Below, piece by piece: positions 1 to 11,679 of a stretch of 64,000 nucleotides of DNA (its first letter is position 1; each line of letters opens with the position of its first letter). Position numbers and translations under genes: made by a program. Below the pieces are notes generated by a model. It ran no database searches, was not told the DNA's origin, and worked only from the letters and a program-made list of their open reading frames with translations. Location of the stretch: positions 1 to 64,000 of the forward strand of contig CP103030.1 in the NCBI GenBank assembly GCA_024752435.1, written 5' to 3'. The stretch comes from Allantophomopsis cytisporea (Eukaryota; Ascomycota; Leotiomycetes; Phacidiales; Phacidiaceae).

Positions 1-6
1 ACCTGA

Positions 7-17
7 CCCTAACCCTA
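7..17. repeat. Telomere-like CCCTAA units at the left edge
   Basis: The window opens with CCCTAACCCTA, just under two copies of CCCTAA, the complement of the TTAGGG repeat used by most filamentous fungi. It then passes straight into the AT-rich block. The orientation (C-rich strand, 5' end) fits a left chromosome end. Two units alone could be chance or an interstitial remnant. Confidence 0.5.
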
Positions 18-850
18 GGTAATAAAGGTATAGTAAAAAAGGTCTGATATAATGCTTGTAGCTAAAAGCTTTTTTAGCTTAGCAATAAATATATTAGCAA
101 AGAAGGTTGGCTACTATATTTTTTTATTTTATAGTAATAGCTTTTAGTTAGTACTTAGGATAAAAACAGTATAAAAGGCCTTTTAGAGATTTTGTAGGTA
201 ATTGTAGTAGACTTTTTTATATTCTAGTATATCTATTATTTCTTCTGCTATAGTTTCTTTGCTTAGGCTAGGGACTACAATAAAATAATAGAGAGTTGAA
301 GGTATTATAAAAAGTATTTGTAGATGTATATATAGTTTAGACTAGGCTTTTTCTTTAAAATAGATAAGGTATTAATATTAGTAGAAGCTATTTTAATTGA
401 TAAAGTAGTAGTTGTAATGGTCGGTAATATACAAGAATCTACCAACAAACAACTTAAGATTTAAATAATAGCTTAAAGTAGCTGTGCTTTTGATTCTAGG
501 GTTGTTTATATTTGAAATAGTATCGGTTTAGCTAAGTTGTTGTATAGTAGTTTTATAGATATTAATAAGTATACTTTTATAATAAATAGTAAAATACTAG
601 CTTATTTTAGCTTCGTCTGTAAATATAGTATAGCTATAAGTTATATATATAATAGCTTTAAAGAGTATATTATATAAAAGAAGTATAAAGTAGGTAGATA
701 TTGTTGTAGTTGTATTAATAGTACTTTTAGAGAGTTATTAGCTATTGTATTAATATAGATTAATACTAATACTACTAGAGAGTATATAGTATTCTTTGTA
801 GACAATAGCTAACTAACTTTGTATAGATAGTAGTAGCTACTACTAACCTT

Positions 851-949
851 TAGCAAAGACGTTTAGCAAAGATGTTTTGCCTATATATACTAAGGTATAT
901 TGAAAAGTACGTTTAGCAAGGATATTTAGCAAAGATGTTTTGCTTATAT
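851..949. repeat. Short direct repeats built on TAGCAAAGAYGTTT
   Basis: Two copies of a unit of about 37 bases lie at 851-888 and 913-949, each containing TTTAGCAAAGATGTTTTGC followed by YTATATA. Further partial copies with the core TAGCAAAGACGTTT occur near 1134 and 1164. Differences between copies are mostly G/A and C/T transitions, consistent with RIP. Confidence 0.6.
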
Positions 950-1178
950 ACAATAGAATACGTTAAAATATATATTTAGCAAGTATATTTTTACAACCTG
1001 CTATAATTTAGACCTTAGCAAAAGTACAGATGGGAAGTATATAATTGTTAGAGATTTTAATGCTAGTAATCTTGCTAATATGTACAGCTATACTATTTTG
1101 TATAAAAGAATTTGGCGAGGATGTTATATAAGCGTTAGCAAAGACGTTTTAGTACTACAAATCTTTAGCAAAGACGTT

Positions 1179-1300
1179 TAGGCTTGGCGTTTAGAAAATA
1201 TATTTGCTAGCTAGCAGGTATATATTCCGTGTATATAGCCGTATATAATTTGTATAGGTATATAAATAGGAAATATATTTGCCAACAGAATATAGTATTA
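1179..1300. repeat. Copy 1 of a diverged direct repeat of about 120 bp
   Basis: This stretch begins TAGGCTTGGCGTTTAGA and contains TTTGCTAGCTAGC and TTGTATAGGTATA, ending near AATATAGTATTAG. It pairs with copy 2 at 1491-1611 along its whole length. Most mismatches are transitions, for example GCGTTT against GCATTT and AGCAGG against AGCGGG. I see no coding potential, terminal inverted repeats or long terminal repeats. Confidence 0.65.
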
Positions 1301-1490
1301 GTACTTTCTATACAATAGTACTTTTATATATATTAAGTATAGTATTTTCTAACTAGTAGAACTCAAGATCTTATAAGTTAATATACTATATCAAAATAAG
1401 TTAATATACCCTATATTTAGCTCTACTTACTGCTTTTGTAATATAGGGCTATAAGTCAATATACTAGTATATTAACATAAGAATAATAGA

Positions 1491-1611
1491 TAGGCTTGGC
1501 ATTTAGAGAATATATTTGCTAGCTAGCGGGTATATACTCTGTATATACAGCTATATATTATTTGTATAGGTATACAGATAGAAAACGTGTTTGCCAATAG
1601 AATATAGTGTT
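1491..1611. repeat. Copy 2 of the diverged direct repeat of about 120 bp
   Basis: Second copy of the unit at 1179-1300, in the same orientation and about 310 bp downstream. The shared core TTTGCTAGCTAGC is intact in both. RIP-type transitions separate the copies. Confidence 0.65.
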
Positions 1612-1927
1612 AGGAACTATATATAGTTCTAATAGTTTCTATAGTTCTGTTATATACTCTAATTCTAAGAACTATAGCTAAAGGCTTGTACACCTATAGT
1701 TTAGTTATAGATTCTAGGATTCTGCCGGGTAGTTAGCCCTTTGACTAGTAGGTATAACAAAATATTTGTACATCTTAAAAGTACATAAACTTCAGGTAGG
1801 CATTGTAGGTAGAGTCAAAAGACCTACAATGTTTATATCGTTTTCGCATCAAATATAAGTATATGTACTTTCTTGTGGAAAAAGTATTTTAGTGGGCTTT
1901 TGACACCGTGTTGCTATTATTCTCTCC

Positions 1928-2725
1928 TTAAACGCTGCTTACATTCCGCATCCTCTCTACACGTCCTCTATTATAGACCTGAATGAGCCCAACAGCTGCG
2001 TAGATAAGCACGACAACCAATTCCATCAGCAGACACATAACAAGCAGAGCGGTTTCGTTTCCACTGATTGGGTTGAATGTCGGAATGTTGCCAAGGACAA
2101 AGAGAATATTGTATAATAACCGAACGAAGATGAATAGCAACGATATAGCGATAGCAATAAGGAGATGTCTTTCGGTTCGTCCAATTTTCGATATTTTGCT
2201 TATTATGACCATCGTTATACAAAGAATGGCGATGAATGCTGCGATGAAAATTGCAATACCTGCTTTGGACTCCGAACGTGGAACATAAGCTCCAGTCGAT
2301 GCATTGAATGCCTTTGTTCCGCCGACAATACCAAGAACGAGTGCGAGCGATACAAGAACCTCAGCCAGCACCAAATGTGTTCGTCGAAGAAAAGTACTAC
2401 CTTTTTGTCTTAGATCTGGAAGGACGTGGCTGAGAAGACCAATCGTGGCGAGCAATAGCGGAGAGAGACCAATGTTGATGATAATCGCGTAGGCTTCGTA
2501 TAGACTGATGTCGGTAGGGCTATCGATGGTTGCGAGTTCGAATGCAAAGCCAATGATACGGGCTAAGGAGAAGATGACGAGGTATATCCAGCCTGAGAAA
2601 AGACCAAATCCAAGTCTGAAAGCGAGGAAGATAGCGACTAGGTTGATGGGCGCATAGAGGACGATAAAGGCAATAGATATGCCATTTTGGTATGATAAGG
2701 AAGTCATTTTGAACAACGTCTTCAA
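1928..2725 (-). CDS. Seven-helix fungal integral membrane protein, function unknown
   Basis: A single uninterrupted frame gives 265 residues. Hydrophobic segments lie at roughly residues 15-37, 43-63, 80-103, 118-140, 155-177, 188-210 and 226-250, which makes a seven-helix topology with short loops and a basic C-terminal tail. Conserved-looking stretches such as FRLGFGLFSGW, LARIIGFAFELAT and NIGLSPLLLATIGLL resemble the uncharacterised fungal membrane family I recall as DUF7702. It is less like RTA1 lipid-translocating or Pth11-type proteins, although the topology is the same. A second Met at codon 7 is an equally possible start. The gene sits alone between the RIP-like block and the long gene-free stretch, transcribed toward the telomere. 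I would not assign it to the polyketide pathway. Confidence 0.8.
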   Translation of the reverse strand: MKTLFKMTSLSYQNGISIAFIVLYAPINLVAIFLAFRLGFGLFSGWIYLVIFSLARIIGFAFELATIDSPTDISLYEAYAIIINIGLSPLLLATIGLLSHVLPDLRQKGSTFLRRTHLVLAEVLVSLALVLGIVGGTKAFNASTGAYVPRSESKAGIAIFIAAFIAILCITMVIISKISKIGRTERHLLIAIAISLLFIFVRLLYNILFVLGNIPTFNPISGNETALLVMCLLMELVVVLIYAAVGLIQVYNRGRVERMRNVSSV

Positions 2726-5700
2726 TGTTGATTAGAGTTTCAACACCTAATTCGAACTATTCAGTTCAAAGAGCAAGAAACAAGAAAGTATAGGCCGTCA
2801 ATATGCGCTACCGAAACGATTTTGTTTTGGTAAGGATGCTGATTGAGGATTGTCTGATCGACATATACAAATGTTTGTGATAAGAGAGAAACTGGAAGAC
2901 GTGATGGGTGGATTAGAAAAACAGGGAAAGTGGTGAGAATATATAGATGGTAATCATATGATCTCGGACCAAGAGTAATGTTCGATTCCTTCAGTTGAAT
3001 ACTCAGCCACTGCAAGGCTGTTGTTTTTGTATGTTTCGCATGGTGCCCATAATGGATTTATTGGTGTTGATCGGTAGATCTTCGCCGCCAATATCAGAAC
3101 TCATTGTACGTAAACTCATGACTCTATTCGGGGGTTGAGTCGGAAGCTCTTCGCTCATTGTGCCTAGAGATCAATCCTTCCTACTGAAGAGACGGGGTTA
3201 GACTATGATATTTCCCTTTATTGGCCTACCAATCCTTTTTATGTTTCAAAGAGTTAAGCGTTAGCGAGCAAGGTTACTACGGAAATTACAATCAGCCAAG
3301 GTCGCATCATTCTTCGATTCAGCAAGTCTTCACATTTCATATTCACAATCTATGTGGATGAAAGGCTGGAAATTTTCTGGTAGGGTAATCATCCGACGTG
3401 CAACGAGCTGGTTACTGAAAGGGGCTTAGTGACATGGCACGTGCGACAGAAAGCTCGATAATAACCTTGTCACGCTTGTCTCAATTTAGACGCATTTGTG
3501 AGCCGCGCCATTTAGTCACATGTTAGGCATATTCCTAGTAGCGTGCGCTACCTGATGGGGGCCAAAAGTACGTACATCCGATTGTACTTAACGAAGGGTG
3601 AAGCGGTATATATGTACTATTGAATACCACTTGGTGCACTAGACAAACAAACAGGGGAGGAGACGGTAGGATGCAAATTAGATCTATACCGTGTTGGGAT
3701 AGCAGTTCGTAGCTTTCAATACTTTCTTACTCAGGGAATATTAAACTGCCTATCTCTGGTAAAAATTGAAAAAGATCGCTTTCCTAGCAATTATAACTCA
3801 GCAGTTGGTAGTTTGTGGGATAACAAGATGTGAATTTGGGGTCCGTTCGTTCTCATATATTTCTATGCATATATAAAAACCATGCATAGATATTTGAAGA
3901 AGATACCACGTCTTTATTGAAAGGAAGTCGAACCTAGTCTAAGCAAAATAATTACTTGATTGTATAGTAATGGTCCCGGTCTGAAGGATGTAGGTATATA
4001 TTATACCTGCACAGTTATTATCAGAATTTAAGAATGCGTCACTACTGGGATTGAACTCAGGGGAAGCTGTGATAAATAGGTATACCTTGTCCAGTATCCT
4101 CAGTGCCAATGAAATTGGCGTAACACTTGATGCTACGATTTACAAGTCGGAACGCGTATTTCATGGTTTAAGTGCTTACAGGTAGAAGCTCTACATTCCG
4201 AGCACCTTCTCCCTCGATTTCAACTCGTACTAAAACATCAACTCCGGCTGCTTCTACTTCCGAGTCGATACTATTTACTCTCCAATTTCAGAGAAGAGTT
4301 CCTTCAAACGTCTCAAGAAGTTTATAGGGAACCCTTGAAAGCAACAACCATATTACGTATGTAATTAATATTGTACAATGATTTCTGTTTACAGATTTCA
4401 ATGCAAATATATACATTTGTTATAGAAGCTCTCACTAACTGGAGTAGCAAGAGTATAGTTTTATTTTGTAGAAAAGAGTTGAGAAAGGCCAATGAGATAT
4501 AGGGTCAACGTTTTCTATTTCTTATTCAATCTCGCAGAGTAGGAATTTGGACCTTGAAATCCAAAAGCTTTGTATTTGAAGAGATTCACATAGGTCTTCA
4601 ATACAAAACAACCTTTTGATCACATTTTAGGTTTCCTTGCATTAGCAAAATTCTCATCGCTAGAGTACTTGGTATCCTCTTCGCTACTATCCATTATCAG
4701 TATAAGACAAGGCAAAATCAAATCTATAGAAGTACATGAGGAATATTTGACAAGAATATCATAGGTGAAAAGAGTGAACCTGATGTGTAATCGTTTTCGA
4801 TTGACGCGTAGAGTTTAGTATCAATCCAATCGACTCTGTATAGCTTCTTACAGTCGTTGTCACTAGTAGATCAGTAAAAGGAATAGGACGTAAGGCTAAT
4901 CCGAGTATGATCAAGCGAAGTCCTGCTCATATCGTTGATATAGATTAAACTCTTTCAGAATCAGTCTTAAAGAATCACGAAACCAACCGTTTGGCATAAA
5001 ATATCAAACTTGACATCATAGAGTGTGACTTTCGAACCTAGACTCTGTCAAAAAGACCGCAACAGAGATTTTGTCACCTACAGAGAGGATCTATGTGTTT
5101 ATTGAGCCTGCTTCGAATGGTAAAAGCTATGTTTACCACTCTGATTGCAGAATTTACTAGCGCAAGCTATATGCTACCGACTTTGAGGAGAATGAACGAA
5201 GATAGTGGATTAACGAAAGGTTGTGTCAAGGAAAATCTAAAATTGTAACTGGATGTCTGGAACTTCAAATCCCATACATTGCAGGCAATTGACGATGAGT
5301 TCAGTGGATTTGAATCTTGTCTTAGAATCACAATAGGTATCTAGCTCTCAAGGCAATTCTTTGACAGCCGCAACGGCTGTTTATTCACCCCAATATAGGT
5401 TGAATCTTCCGATTTCGTGGAATTAGATGTATTCTCGGGTTCATTGTGCTGCTTGGCCGTTGTATTTTGCGTAGTTAGTAGTGAAACCATGTAAGACAAC
5501 AACTAAAGTGTGAGTATTTACTTGTTGTAGCTAAGACGTTATAACTAGAACCCGGCTGCTCCACAAATCAACCAAAATATACTTTCTAGCCCAACCTAGT
5601 TTGAGGATGTATTACTTATTGTGCGATAACATTTAACGCGATAAGTTAGTAACCGCAGAAATCGAAAATGACAAAAATGGAGGCAGAACCCTATTATCTC

Positions 5701-7769
5701 AGGCGTTGATTTATTAGGGATCCAGTCTAAAGTATTACACGACATTATATCAACATTCGTGGTCAATATATAGATCTTACTTCGGTACGAGTATATAAAA
5801 CTGAATGACTCTTACTTTTACTCAATTACCGGACCAGGCCGGATTAGGGATGCAATCCATTGCTGCTGACTCCGAGGTACGATTCAGTCAGTCATTTCCT
5901 CTTCATGTTCTAGTGTCAGGAAAATAGCAGGAGATAAACATAGCGTATGATATATCCAGCAGGAATTAAACTGTTGTGTTCTCTCGTAGCGGTCTCGCTA
6001 GATATATACCTTTCAATATCGTCTGAGTTCTGATTGACAATATAGAGGTTTCGGCCTTTGAGATTTATCACCCTATCTATCTTGTTAGCCAGGGGACTAA
6101 TGGCTCTTTCCCCCCCATCCTTCGAGAGAGATCGGCTCTCCTACTTTAGATATATTTCAATCCGAATCAAGTTCACATAAATTGAAACAACTATAATATC
6201 TTCTTACTGGCATGAGTGTAAGCAGATGTCTCGGGGAGCCTCTCTCCTCATACATGTTCTCTACAAAGAGATAGACAACATCATTTGGACAGCCAGTATC
6301 CTTTAAGATAAAGTGATACAGTCTGAAATAGTAGAAGTTCTCTACAAGAAACCAATCACAAGTTTTGTTTTCTTGTATACTCAAATTGGAAAGCTTTGGA
6401 AAGCTTTAAGAGTTGGGATGCTTGAAACTCAAGTTGATACAATTAAGAAATCCGACCCTCTTTGTCAAATTCTGATGTGTGAAAGATTATGGGAATCCCT
6501 TGCGTTTGAACATGATAGCTGACGTTCATTAAAAGCTGCACTCGAAATGGGTAACCATTGCCTGAATCCAAGTAGGTGTAGCCAATATTTCCACACAAGA
6601 GTAGGACCGGATTGTGAAACAAATATAACATCGAAAGTTACATGAACCCTGTAGACCCAGCTGATCCTGTGTACTTTGCTGATTAAAGCAGCTGCGGGAT
6701 GAGCAACCTGATAGCGATATTCGAGATGGCATTGGCACATGAGGCCTTTCACTGCTTATAGCGTTAAAAGGGCGGAGCGGATTCTCTGTATTGAATGCAA
6801 ATCCTCTCCCATGAGCGCCGAAAAGTTGTAGACAAGACTAAATGCCTTCATATCCTAGTAATGAATAGATCTACTGCAATCGAAAATCTGAACGCTTTCA
6901 CAGTTTCTAGGTGAGTGGCATAGTCTAGTCACTAATTCCATCCGAATACGAAGCAGTGGACTACGAGAAAAGTCATCGCAGAATTTTCACTACCGGATCT
7001 TTGAACTTTCGGAAAGTTCGATAATGATTTTATGGCTAATGCATGGAACTGGCTGTATGATGTTTGATCAACAGAGAAGAGCTATCCACGGAAATAGCTA
7101 CATATATGTTACAACTGTAAGCCTAATATGAAAATCTTATATGCGAGAACTACTGGAAGCGAGCCTGTAAATCTACAGGTTGGTACAGTGACATTTTACG
7201 CGGTGATTTTCACATCACCTTAAATGAGACCATATCATAGTGATTTCTATATAGCAGAAGGAAGTATGTGAGTTTCAACTCTGAATACAAGTTAAAGCGA
7301 TAGCACGCATAACTCAAATAAATGCGAATGATTGATTTTGTTGGGTAAGAACGCTGTAAATGACTTGAAAGCGATAATAATACGAAGAGGGGGAATCGGT
7401 TATTTACTTTTGTATTTACTCTATAATAACACTCACATTATCTCAGAGATGCATCTTGCATATTATTTGTAGCAAGTTTAACGACATGCATGGTTATTCG
7501 GAAGCTTTAGACATTATCCCTGAAAGTGATCTGTGGGGTGTACGTAACCGCATCTTATAACCGCTTTCTAATCTCGTAAATGCATCGGTTACATCCTTCG
7601 ATCTTTTCGGGTACCAATGATCACCCCCACATTATGCGGCCATCTTTGATCCGGATGCGATTCGACGTGCATGATGTTGAGTTATAAATAAATTGGCCTC
7701 ACGAAAATCTGGGTATTTACACATTAAGGAGGCCGATTACCAGTAGTCAGCAGTGGACAAGACACCATT
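2726..7769. other. Five-kilobase gene-free stretch
   Basis: No frame here looks like a conserved protein, and the short open frames (84-95 codons or fewer) have no recognisable domain. Composition is moderately AT-rich without the extreme bias of 1-1720. A small hairpin with 9-base arms (TCTATGCAT at 3862-3870, ATGCATAGA at 3882-3890) and a shorter one at 3992-4008 are visible. I see no transposase, reverse transcriptase or tRNA. It may be an old, mutated repeat landscape, or may hold non-coding transcripts that cannot be seen from sequence alone. Confidence 0.5.
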
Positions 7770-7781
7770 TTATATATATAT
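7770..7781 (+). promoter_or_regulatory. TATA-like element of the aldo/keto reductase gene
   Basis: The run TTATATATATAT lies about 80 bases before the ATG at 7858, a normal distance for a fungal TATA box with a short leader. It is the only strong TATA-like run near this start. Confidence 0.45.
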
Positions 7782-7857
7782 TCACTCTCGAAGGGAACCC
7801 TCCCTGTTCCATTGATCTTTTAACCCTAGTACTACCACAAATACCTTCGCAGCCAAT

Positions 7858-8973
7858 ATGTCTGGGGATAGAACCCGGAGAATGAAGTACACACAGCTCG
7901 GAGACTCGGGTCTTATGATTTCCAAGGTAATTCTCGGGACTATGAGCTTTGGAAGCCCCGAGTGGCTGCCATTTGTACTCAACGAAGAAGACTCATTGCC
8001 ACTCATCAAGTATGCATACGATGTCGGAATTAATACTTGGGATACCGCAGATGTGTATTCTAACGGAAAATCGGAAGAGATCGTCGCTAAGGCGCTCGAG
8101 AAATACAACATCCCTCGAAATAGGGTGGTCATATTAACCAAGTGCTGGGCTGCTGTTTCAGATGATGGGTCGCAACCACCTGTCTCGGGTGCTGCTACGA
8201 ACGATGGCGAGTGGGTCAATCGAATGGGTCTAAGCCGGAAGCATATTTTTGATGCAGTTGATGCAAGTGTGAAGAGATTAGGCACGTACATTGATGTTTT
8301 GCAAATCCATCGACTTGACCGACAAACCCCAAGGGAGGAGATCATGAAGGCACTGAATGATGTTGTCGAAAGTGGCAAGGTCCGCTATATCGGTGCCAGC
8401 AGTGTAAGTTTGACATCACGCCTAGTATTCAAGTGTAGGATAGGTCACTAATATTAGTAGATGGCGGCATGGGAGTTTCAGGCGCTCCAGAATGTCGCCG
8501 ACAAGCATGGATGGCACAAGTTCATCTCCATGCAGAACTACTACAACCTCTTGTACCGTGAAGAGGAGCGTGAAATGATGCCATACTGCCGTGATGCCGG
8601 CGTGGGAATCATCCCCTGGAGCCCAATAGCCCGTGGAGCCCTCGCGAGACCTTTTGATGACCGAAGTTCAATGCGAGAGAAAGAAGATAAGATGCTTCGT
8701 GCTATGATTCGTGGCAATGAGACTGAAATCGAGAAGAGCATAATCGGAAGGGTCGAGGAGCTTGCTAAGAAGAAGGGAGTCTCGATGGCTACTGTTGCTA
8801 CGGCTTGGTGCTTGAGCAAGAACAACGTCAGTCCTATTCTTGGGCTCACCAGCACATCCAGAATCGATCAAGCGGTAGAGAGTGTGCATTTTGCAAGTTT
8901 GGGGAAGTTGACGCAAGAGGATATTGCGTATCTGGAGGAGGTATACCAACCAAGGAAGATCCAAGGCTATTAA
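7858..8973 (+). CDS. Aldo/keto reductase, NADPH-dependent
   Basis: Two exons, 7858-8403 and 8461-8973, are joined across a 57-base intron (donor GTAAGT, CTAAT branch-like sequence, acceptor TAG). The join restores the family motif GKVRYIGASSM and gives 352 residues, the usual length. The catalytic tetrad is visible: Asp62 and Tyr67 in WDTADVYS, Lys95 in LTK and His151 in QIHR. The C-terminal GLTSTSRIDQAVE corresponds to the NADP-binding end of the barrel. The subfamily resembles fungal cytosolic reductases such as versiconal hemiacetal acetate reductases of aflatoxin-type pathways, which reduce carbonyls. A tailoring role for the PKS is possible, but the gene is 9 kb from it, with a housekeeping-type carrier in between. 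A second in-frame Met at codon 9 begins the conserved part and could be the true start. Confidence 0.92.
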
Positions 8974-9539
8974 GAATACTCTCTTTCGCAATTCTTTTTC
9001 TTTTGACAAACTTTCTCCGAGTGTAGAGCCCTATGTTGAAGTTACTGAAGACTCTCATTTGAACAAAGGGTCGTCGTCGTTTACTCATCGCGCCCGGTCA
9101 CGTTTCTCTTTCCGCATACCTCAGGCAACCACATGTGACCGTTCTATAGTACTTAGGTCCATACCTTTATTACTTAAGATCGGCAGGTACCTGCCTACTT
9201 ACGTACTAGTATATATATACATGGTGTGTGCACACTAGGAGAAACAAGGAGCTGTGCACGGACGAAGCATCAACGACGGAAGTGTTAGCCGGATATAAAC
9301 AGCCCATTCTTCTATCTCTCCACGTACCCTCTCATTAATACTGCGTACCCCATACCCCAGACTTGGCTATTCTGACGATGCACGATGAAGCTGAGACTTA
9401 TGTGGAGTGCCTGAGGCGATCAGATCTGCAGCAAGGTTCCTACCGTAGCTAGCCTTACCTGATTCTGCCTAGCACGCTGCCTGCTGCTACTTACCCGTAA
9501 GCCACACGCTGGAATCGCTAGTTGACACCCGGTACCGCC
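8974..9539. other. Intergenic, 3' of the aldo/keto reductase
   Basis: This spacer is followed by the pyrimidine-rich leader of the next gene. TATATATATACATG near 9210 is TATA-like but lies almost 500 bases from the next ATG. No supported gene is present; the open frames on both strands are short and lack similarity to any family I know. Confidence 0.4.
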
Positions 9540-9695
9540 CGTTCTCCTTCGGATCCTTTCACATTCTTTACCCTTCCTTCTCCACACAGATTTCATCGTC
9601 AAAATAGCCACTCCTATCAAATGCTTTAACTCTTCCATCTCCTCCATTTCCTCCATATTCCTTTCTCTTCTTTTCTTCTCACTCCTTAATACACC
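9540..9695 (+). promoter_or_regulatory. Pyrimidine-rich leader of the mitochondrial carrier gene
   Basis: The bases before the ATG at 9696 are dominated by C and T (repeated CTCC and TTCTCTTC runs from about 9540). Pyrimidine tracts just before the transcription start are typical of strongly expressed fungal housekeeping genes. ACACC immediately precedes the ATG, a good fungal start context. Confidence 0.5.
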
Positions 9696-10858
9696 ATGGC
9701 TTCTACCGGATCTGTCACGGTTGATTCTATCGTCCAAGATCTCAAGGCTGAGGCTCCCGACAAGCTCACTGGCATTGCATTGTACTCCAGGTTCGCACTG
9801 GCTGGTGCCGTCTGTTGCGCTGTAACTCATGGAGGCCTCACACCTGTTGATGTGTAAGTTCGCACTCGAATCATATTCCTCGATCTCAGCAGTGATTGCT
9901 CTTGGCGGGTATCGACGGTTGTCAGATGAGATTTCCAGCTTTTGCTAAGTTGTTGTTGATACAGTGTGAAGACAAGAATCCAACTCGATCCCGTCACCTA
10001 CAACAAGGGCTTGGTCGGTGGTTTCAGACAAGTTATCGCAAAAGAAGGTGCCGGCGCTCTATTGACTGGCTTTGGTCCAACAGCTGCCGGTTACTTTCTC
10101 CAAGGTGGATTCAAATTCGGAGGCTACGAACTTTTCAAACAGAAATCCATTGATCTTCTCGGATATGAGACTGCGTCGAACAACAGGGCGGCTGTCTATC
10201 TTGCCTCTTCCGCTCTCGCCGAGTTTTTCGCCGACATAGCTCTTTGCCCTCTTGAGGCCACTCGCATCCGTCTTGTTTCTGAACCAACATATGCCAATGG
10301 ACTTATTGGTGGATTTGGCAAGATGCTGAAGAACGAGGGTGTTGGTGCCTTCTACGCTGGTTTCGGCCCAATTTTGCTAAAGCAGTAAGTTCGCCATCTG
10401 CAATTTCCCACTTACTCAATAATTTCGTTTTAAATCTTCACTCATATCAAGTTGCAAACTAACATACTCGAAGGGTTCCGTACACGATGGCCAAGTTCGT
10501 TGTCTACGAGAAGGTCAGCGAATTAATTTACCGATCCGTGGACAAGAAGACTGCCTCCGATGGGCTCCAAACTGGCATCAATTTGGGGGCTGGCTTGATT
10601 GCTGGTTTTGCCGCTGCCCTCGTCTCTCAGCCGGCTGACACGATGCTAAGCAAGATCAACAAGACCAAGGGTCTCCCAGGAGAGAGCATCACCAGCCGTT
10701 TGATCAAGATCGCCAAAGAGCTTGGAATCAAGGGTTCATACACAGGTGTTGGTGCTCGTCTATTCATGGTGGGTTCCCTGTCGGCATTCCAATTCGCCAT
10801 CTACGGTGATGTGAAGAAGGCTCTCGGTGCTACCAATAGTATTGAGATCGCCAAGTAG
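9696..10858 (+). CDS. Mitochondrial phosphate carrier (MIR1/PIC2-like)
   Basis: Three exons, 9696-9853, 9965-10384 and 10474-10858, give 320 residues. Introns are 111 and 89 bases, with GTAAGT donors and an AACTAAC branch site in the second. The protein has the three tandem repeats of the mitochondrial carrier family, each with a PX[DE]XX[KR] signature: PVDVVK at about residue 50, PLEATR at about 148 and PADTML at about 245. The sequence matches the phosphate carrier subfamily (GFGPTAAGYFLQGGFKFGGYE, PYTMAKFVVYE), which imports phosphate with protons across the inner membrane for ATP synthesis. Exon joins were chosen to rebuild DVVKTRIQ and LLKQVPYT. It is a housekeeping-type gene, probably a bystander. 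A spare copy inside a biosynthetic region can serve self-protection, but nothing here shows that. Confidence 0.95.
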
Positions 10859-11679
10859 AATAGAGATGTTCATATGAGGTCGATAGAGTTAGATTATGCA
10901 GATTGCTTCATTCTTTCGTTTCTGCTACTATTGTTCCAGGTTTCAAAGACGTCATTAGAATATAGATGTCTCATCGCTTGAGAACCAGAAGAACGGCTCT
11001 TACAATATCTAGGTCGCGTTTTCGATGAGTGACTCGAAGTGTCTGCATGATAGTTTTTTTAGTCTCTTCGCTGACATATAGATTTGGGTTTCTATTGATG
11101 ATTCCACGTCTCTCATATGATGATGGGATAGCGTATCATTTAGATATAGGTGAACTCATTTCTATAAGCAAGCATTATCAGATATAAATGTGGTTTTGCG
11201 ACACTATCATTAGAACTTCCCGCCGAAAACGGCACGATGCAATGGAAGTTCTTTCTTATTGTGTGTTTTCTACCTTGTTAAATCTGTCCTCAACGAGATT
11301 GGAGAGTGGATTGTGGTCCTGCAGAAACAAGGGCAGTGTACTAAAAGATTGTCACGGCTTTGCCGCTCATCGTTCGAAGTAAACAGAAAGCTCCTCTGGC
11401 TAAGTCCGGAAAAACGTGGAAGGTTTTATGATGGACCAGAGGTAGCTGATTTGAGGCTGAAGTTTTAATGGTATAACAATGCTAATCAGTAACAAGATAT
11501 GAGTTTAGCACGCCTTCACTTGCATGGCTCGATCACTCAAAACCTCTGAGACTTTCAAGAGGCTACTTCGTGATAGGGTTATTGAAAAGACTACATCTAC
11601 TACTTCGCTCATCTCACGTACTCAAGTGTATCAGTAGGTAAGACTTCCAGTGCAACATCTTCTATGCTCTAAGACATGC
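10859..11679. other. Intergenic between convergent genes
   Basis: This region holds the 3' ends of the phosphate carrier (+) and the saccharopine-dehydrogenase-like gene (-). Frames of 60-70 codons occur but have no recognisable features or sensible start context. Nothing else is seen. Confidence 0.4.

Larger units (their letters stand above)
1..1720. other. AT-rich, RIP-like subtelomeric sequence
   Basis: No reading frame worth calling exists here. The stretch is very AT-rich, packed with TA dinucleotides and poor in C, unlike the sequence after about 1,720. It contains several decayed direct repeats whose copies differ largely by C/T and G/A transitions. Together with the telomere-like units at the left edge, this is what repeat-induced point mutation leaves in ascomycete subtelomeres. 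I judged composition by eye and did not compute a RIP index. Confidence 0.75.

Noticed and set aside
2761..3015. 84-codon frame upstream of the membrane protein gene
   Set aside because: No start context or similarity; lies in the presumed promoter of the membrane protein gene.
4040..4115. tRNA-like T-loop (GAGTTCAATCCC on the minus strand)
   Set aside because: The T-stem and acceptor stem do not pair and there is no convincing anticodon arm, so at most a decayed remnant.
6157..6752. Overlapping frames of 60-95 codons on both strands
   Set aside because: Mutually overlapping, with no domain or composition typical of coding DNA.
9420..9830. 136-codon frame antisense to the carrier gene's leader
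   Set aside because: Glu/Arg-rich translation of the opposite strand of a pyrimidine tract; overlaps exon 1 of a certain gene.
11188..11468. Two overlapping small plus-strand frames after the carrier gene
   Set aside because: Two frames overlap each other and neither has a family feature; likely 3' flank.
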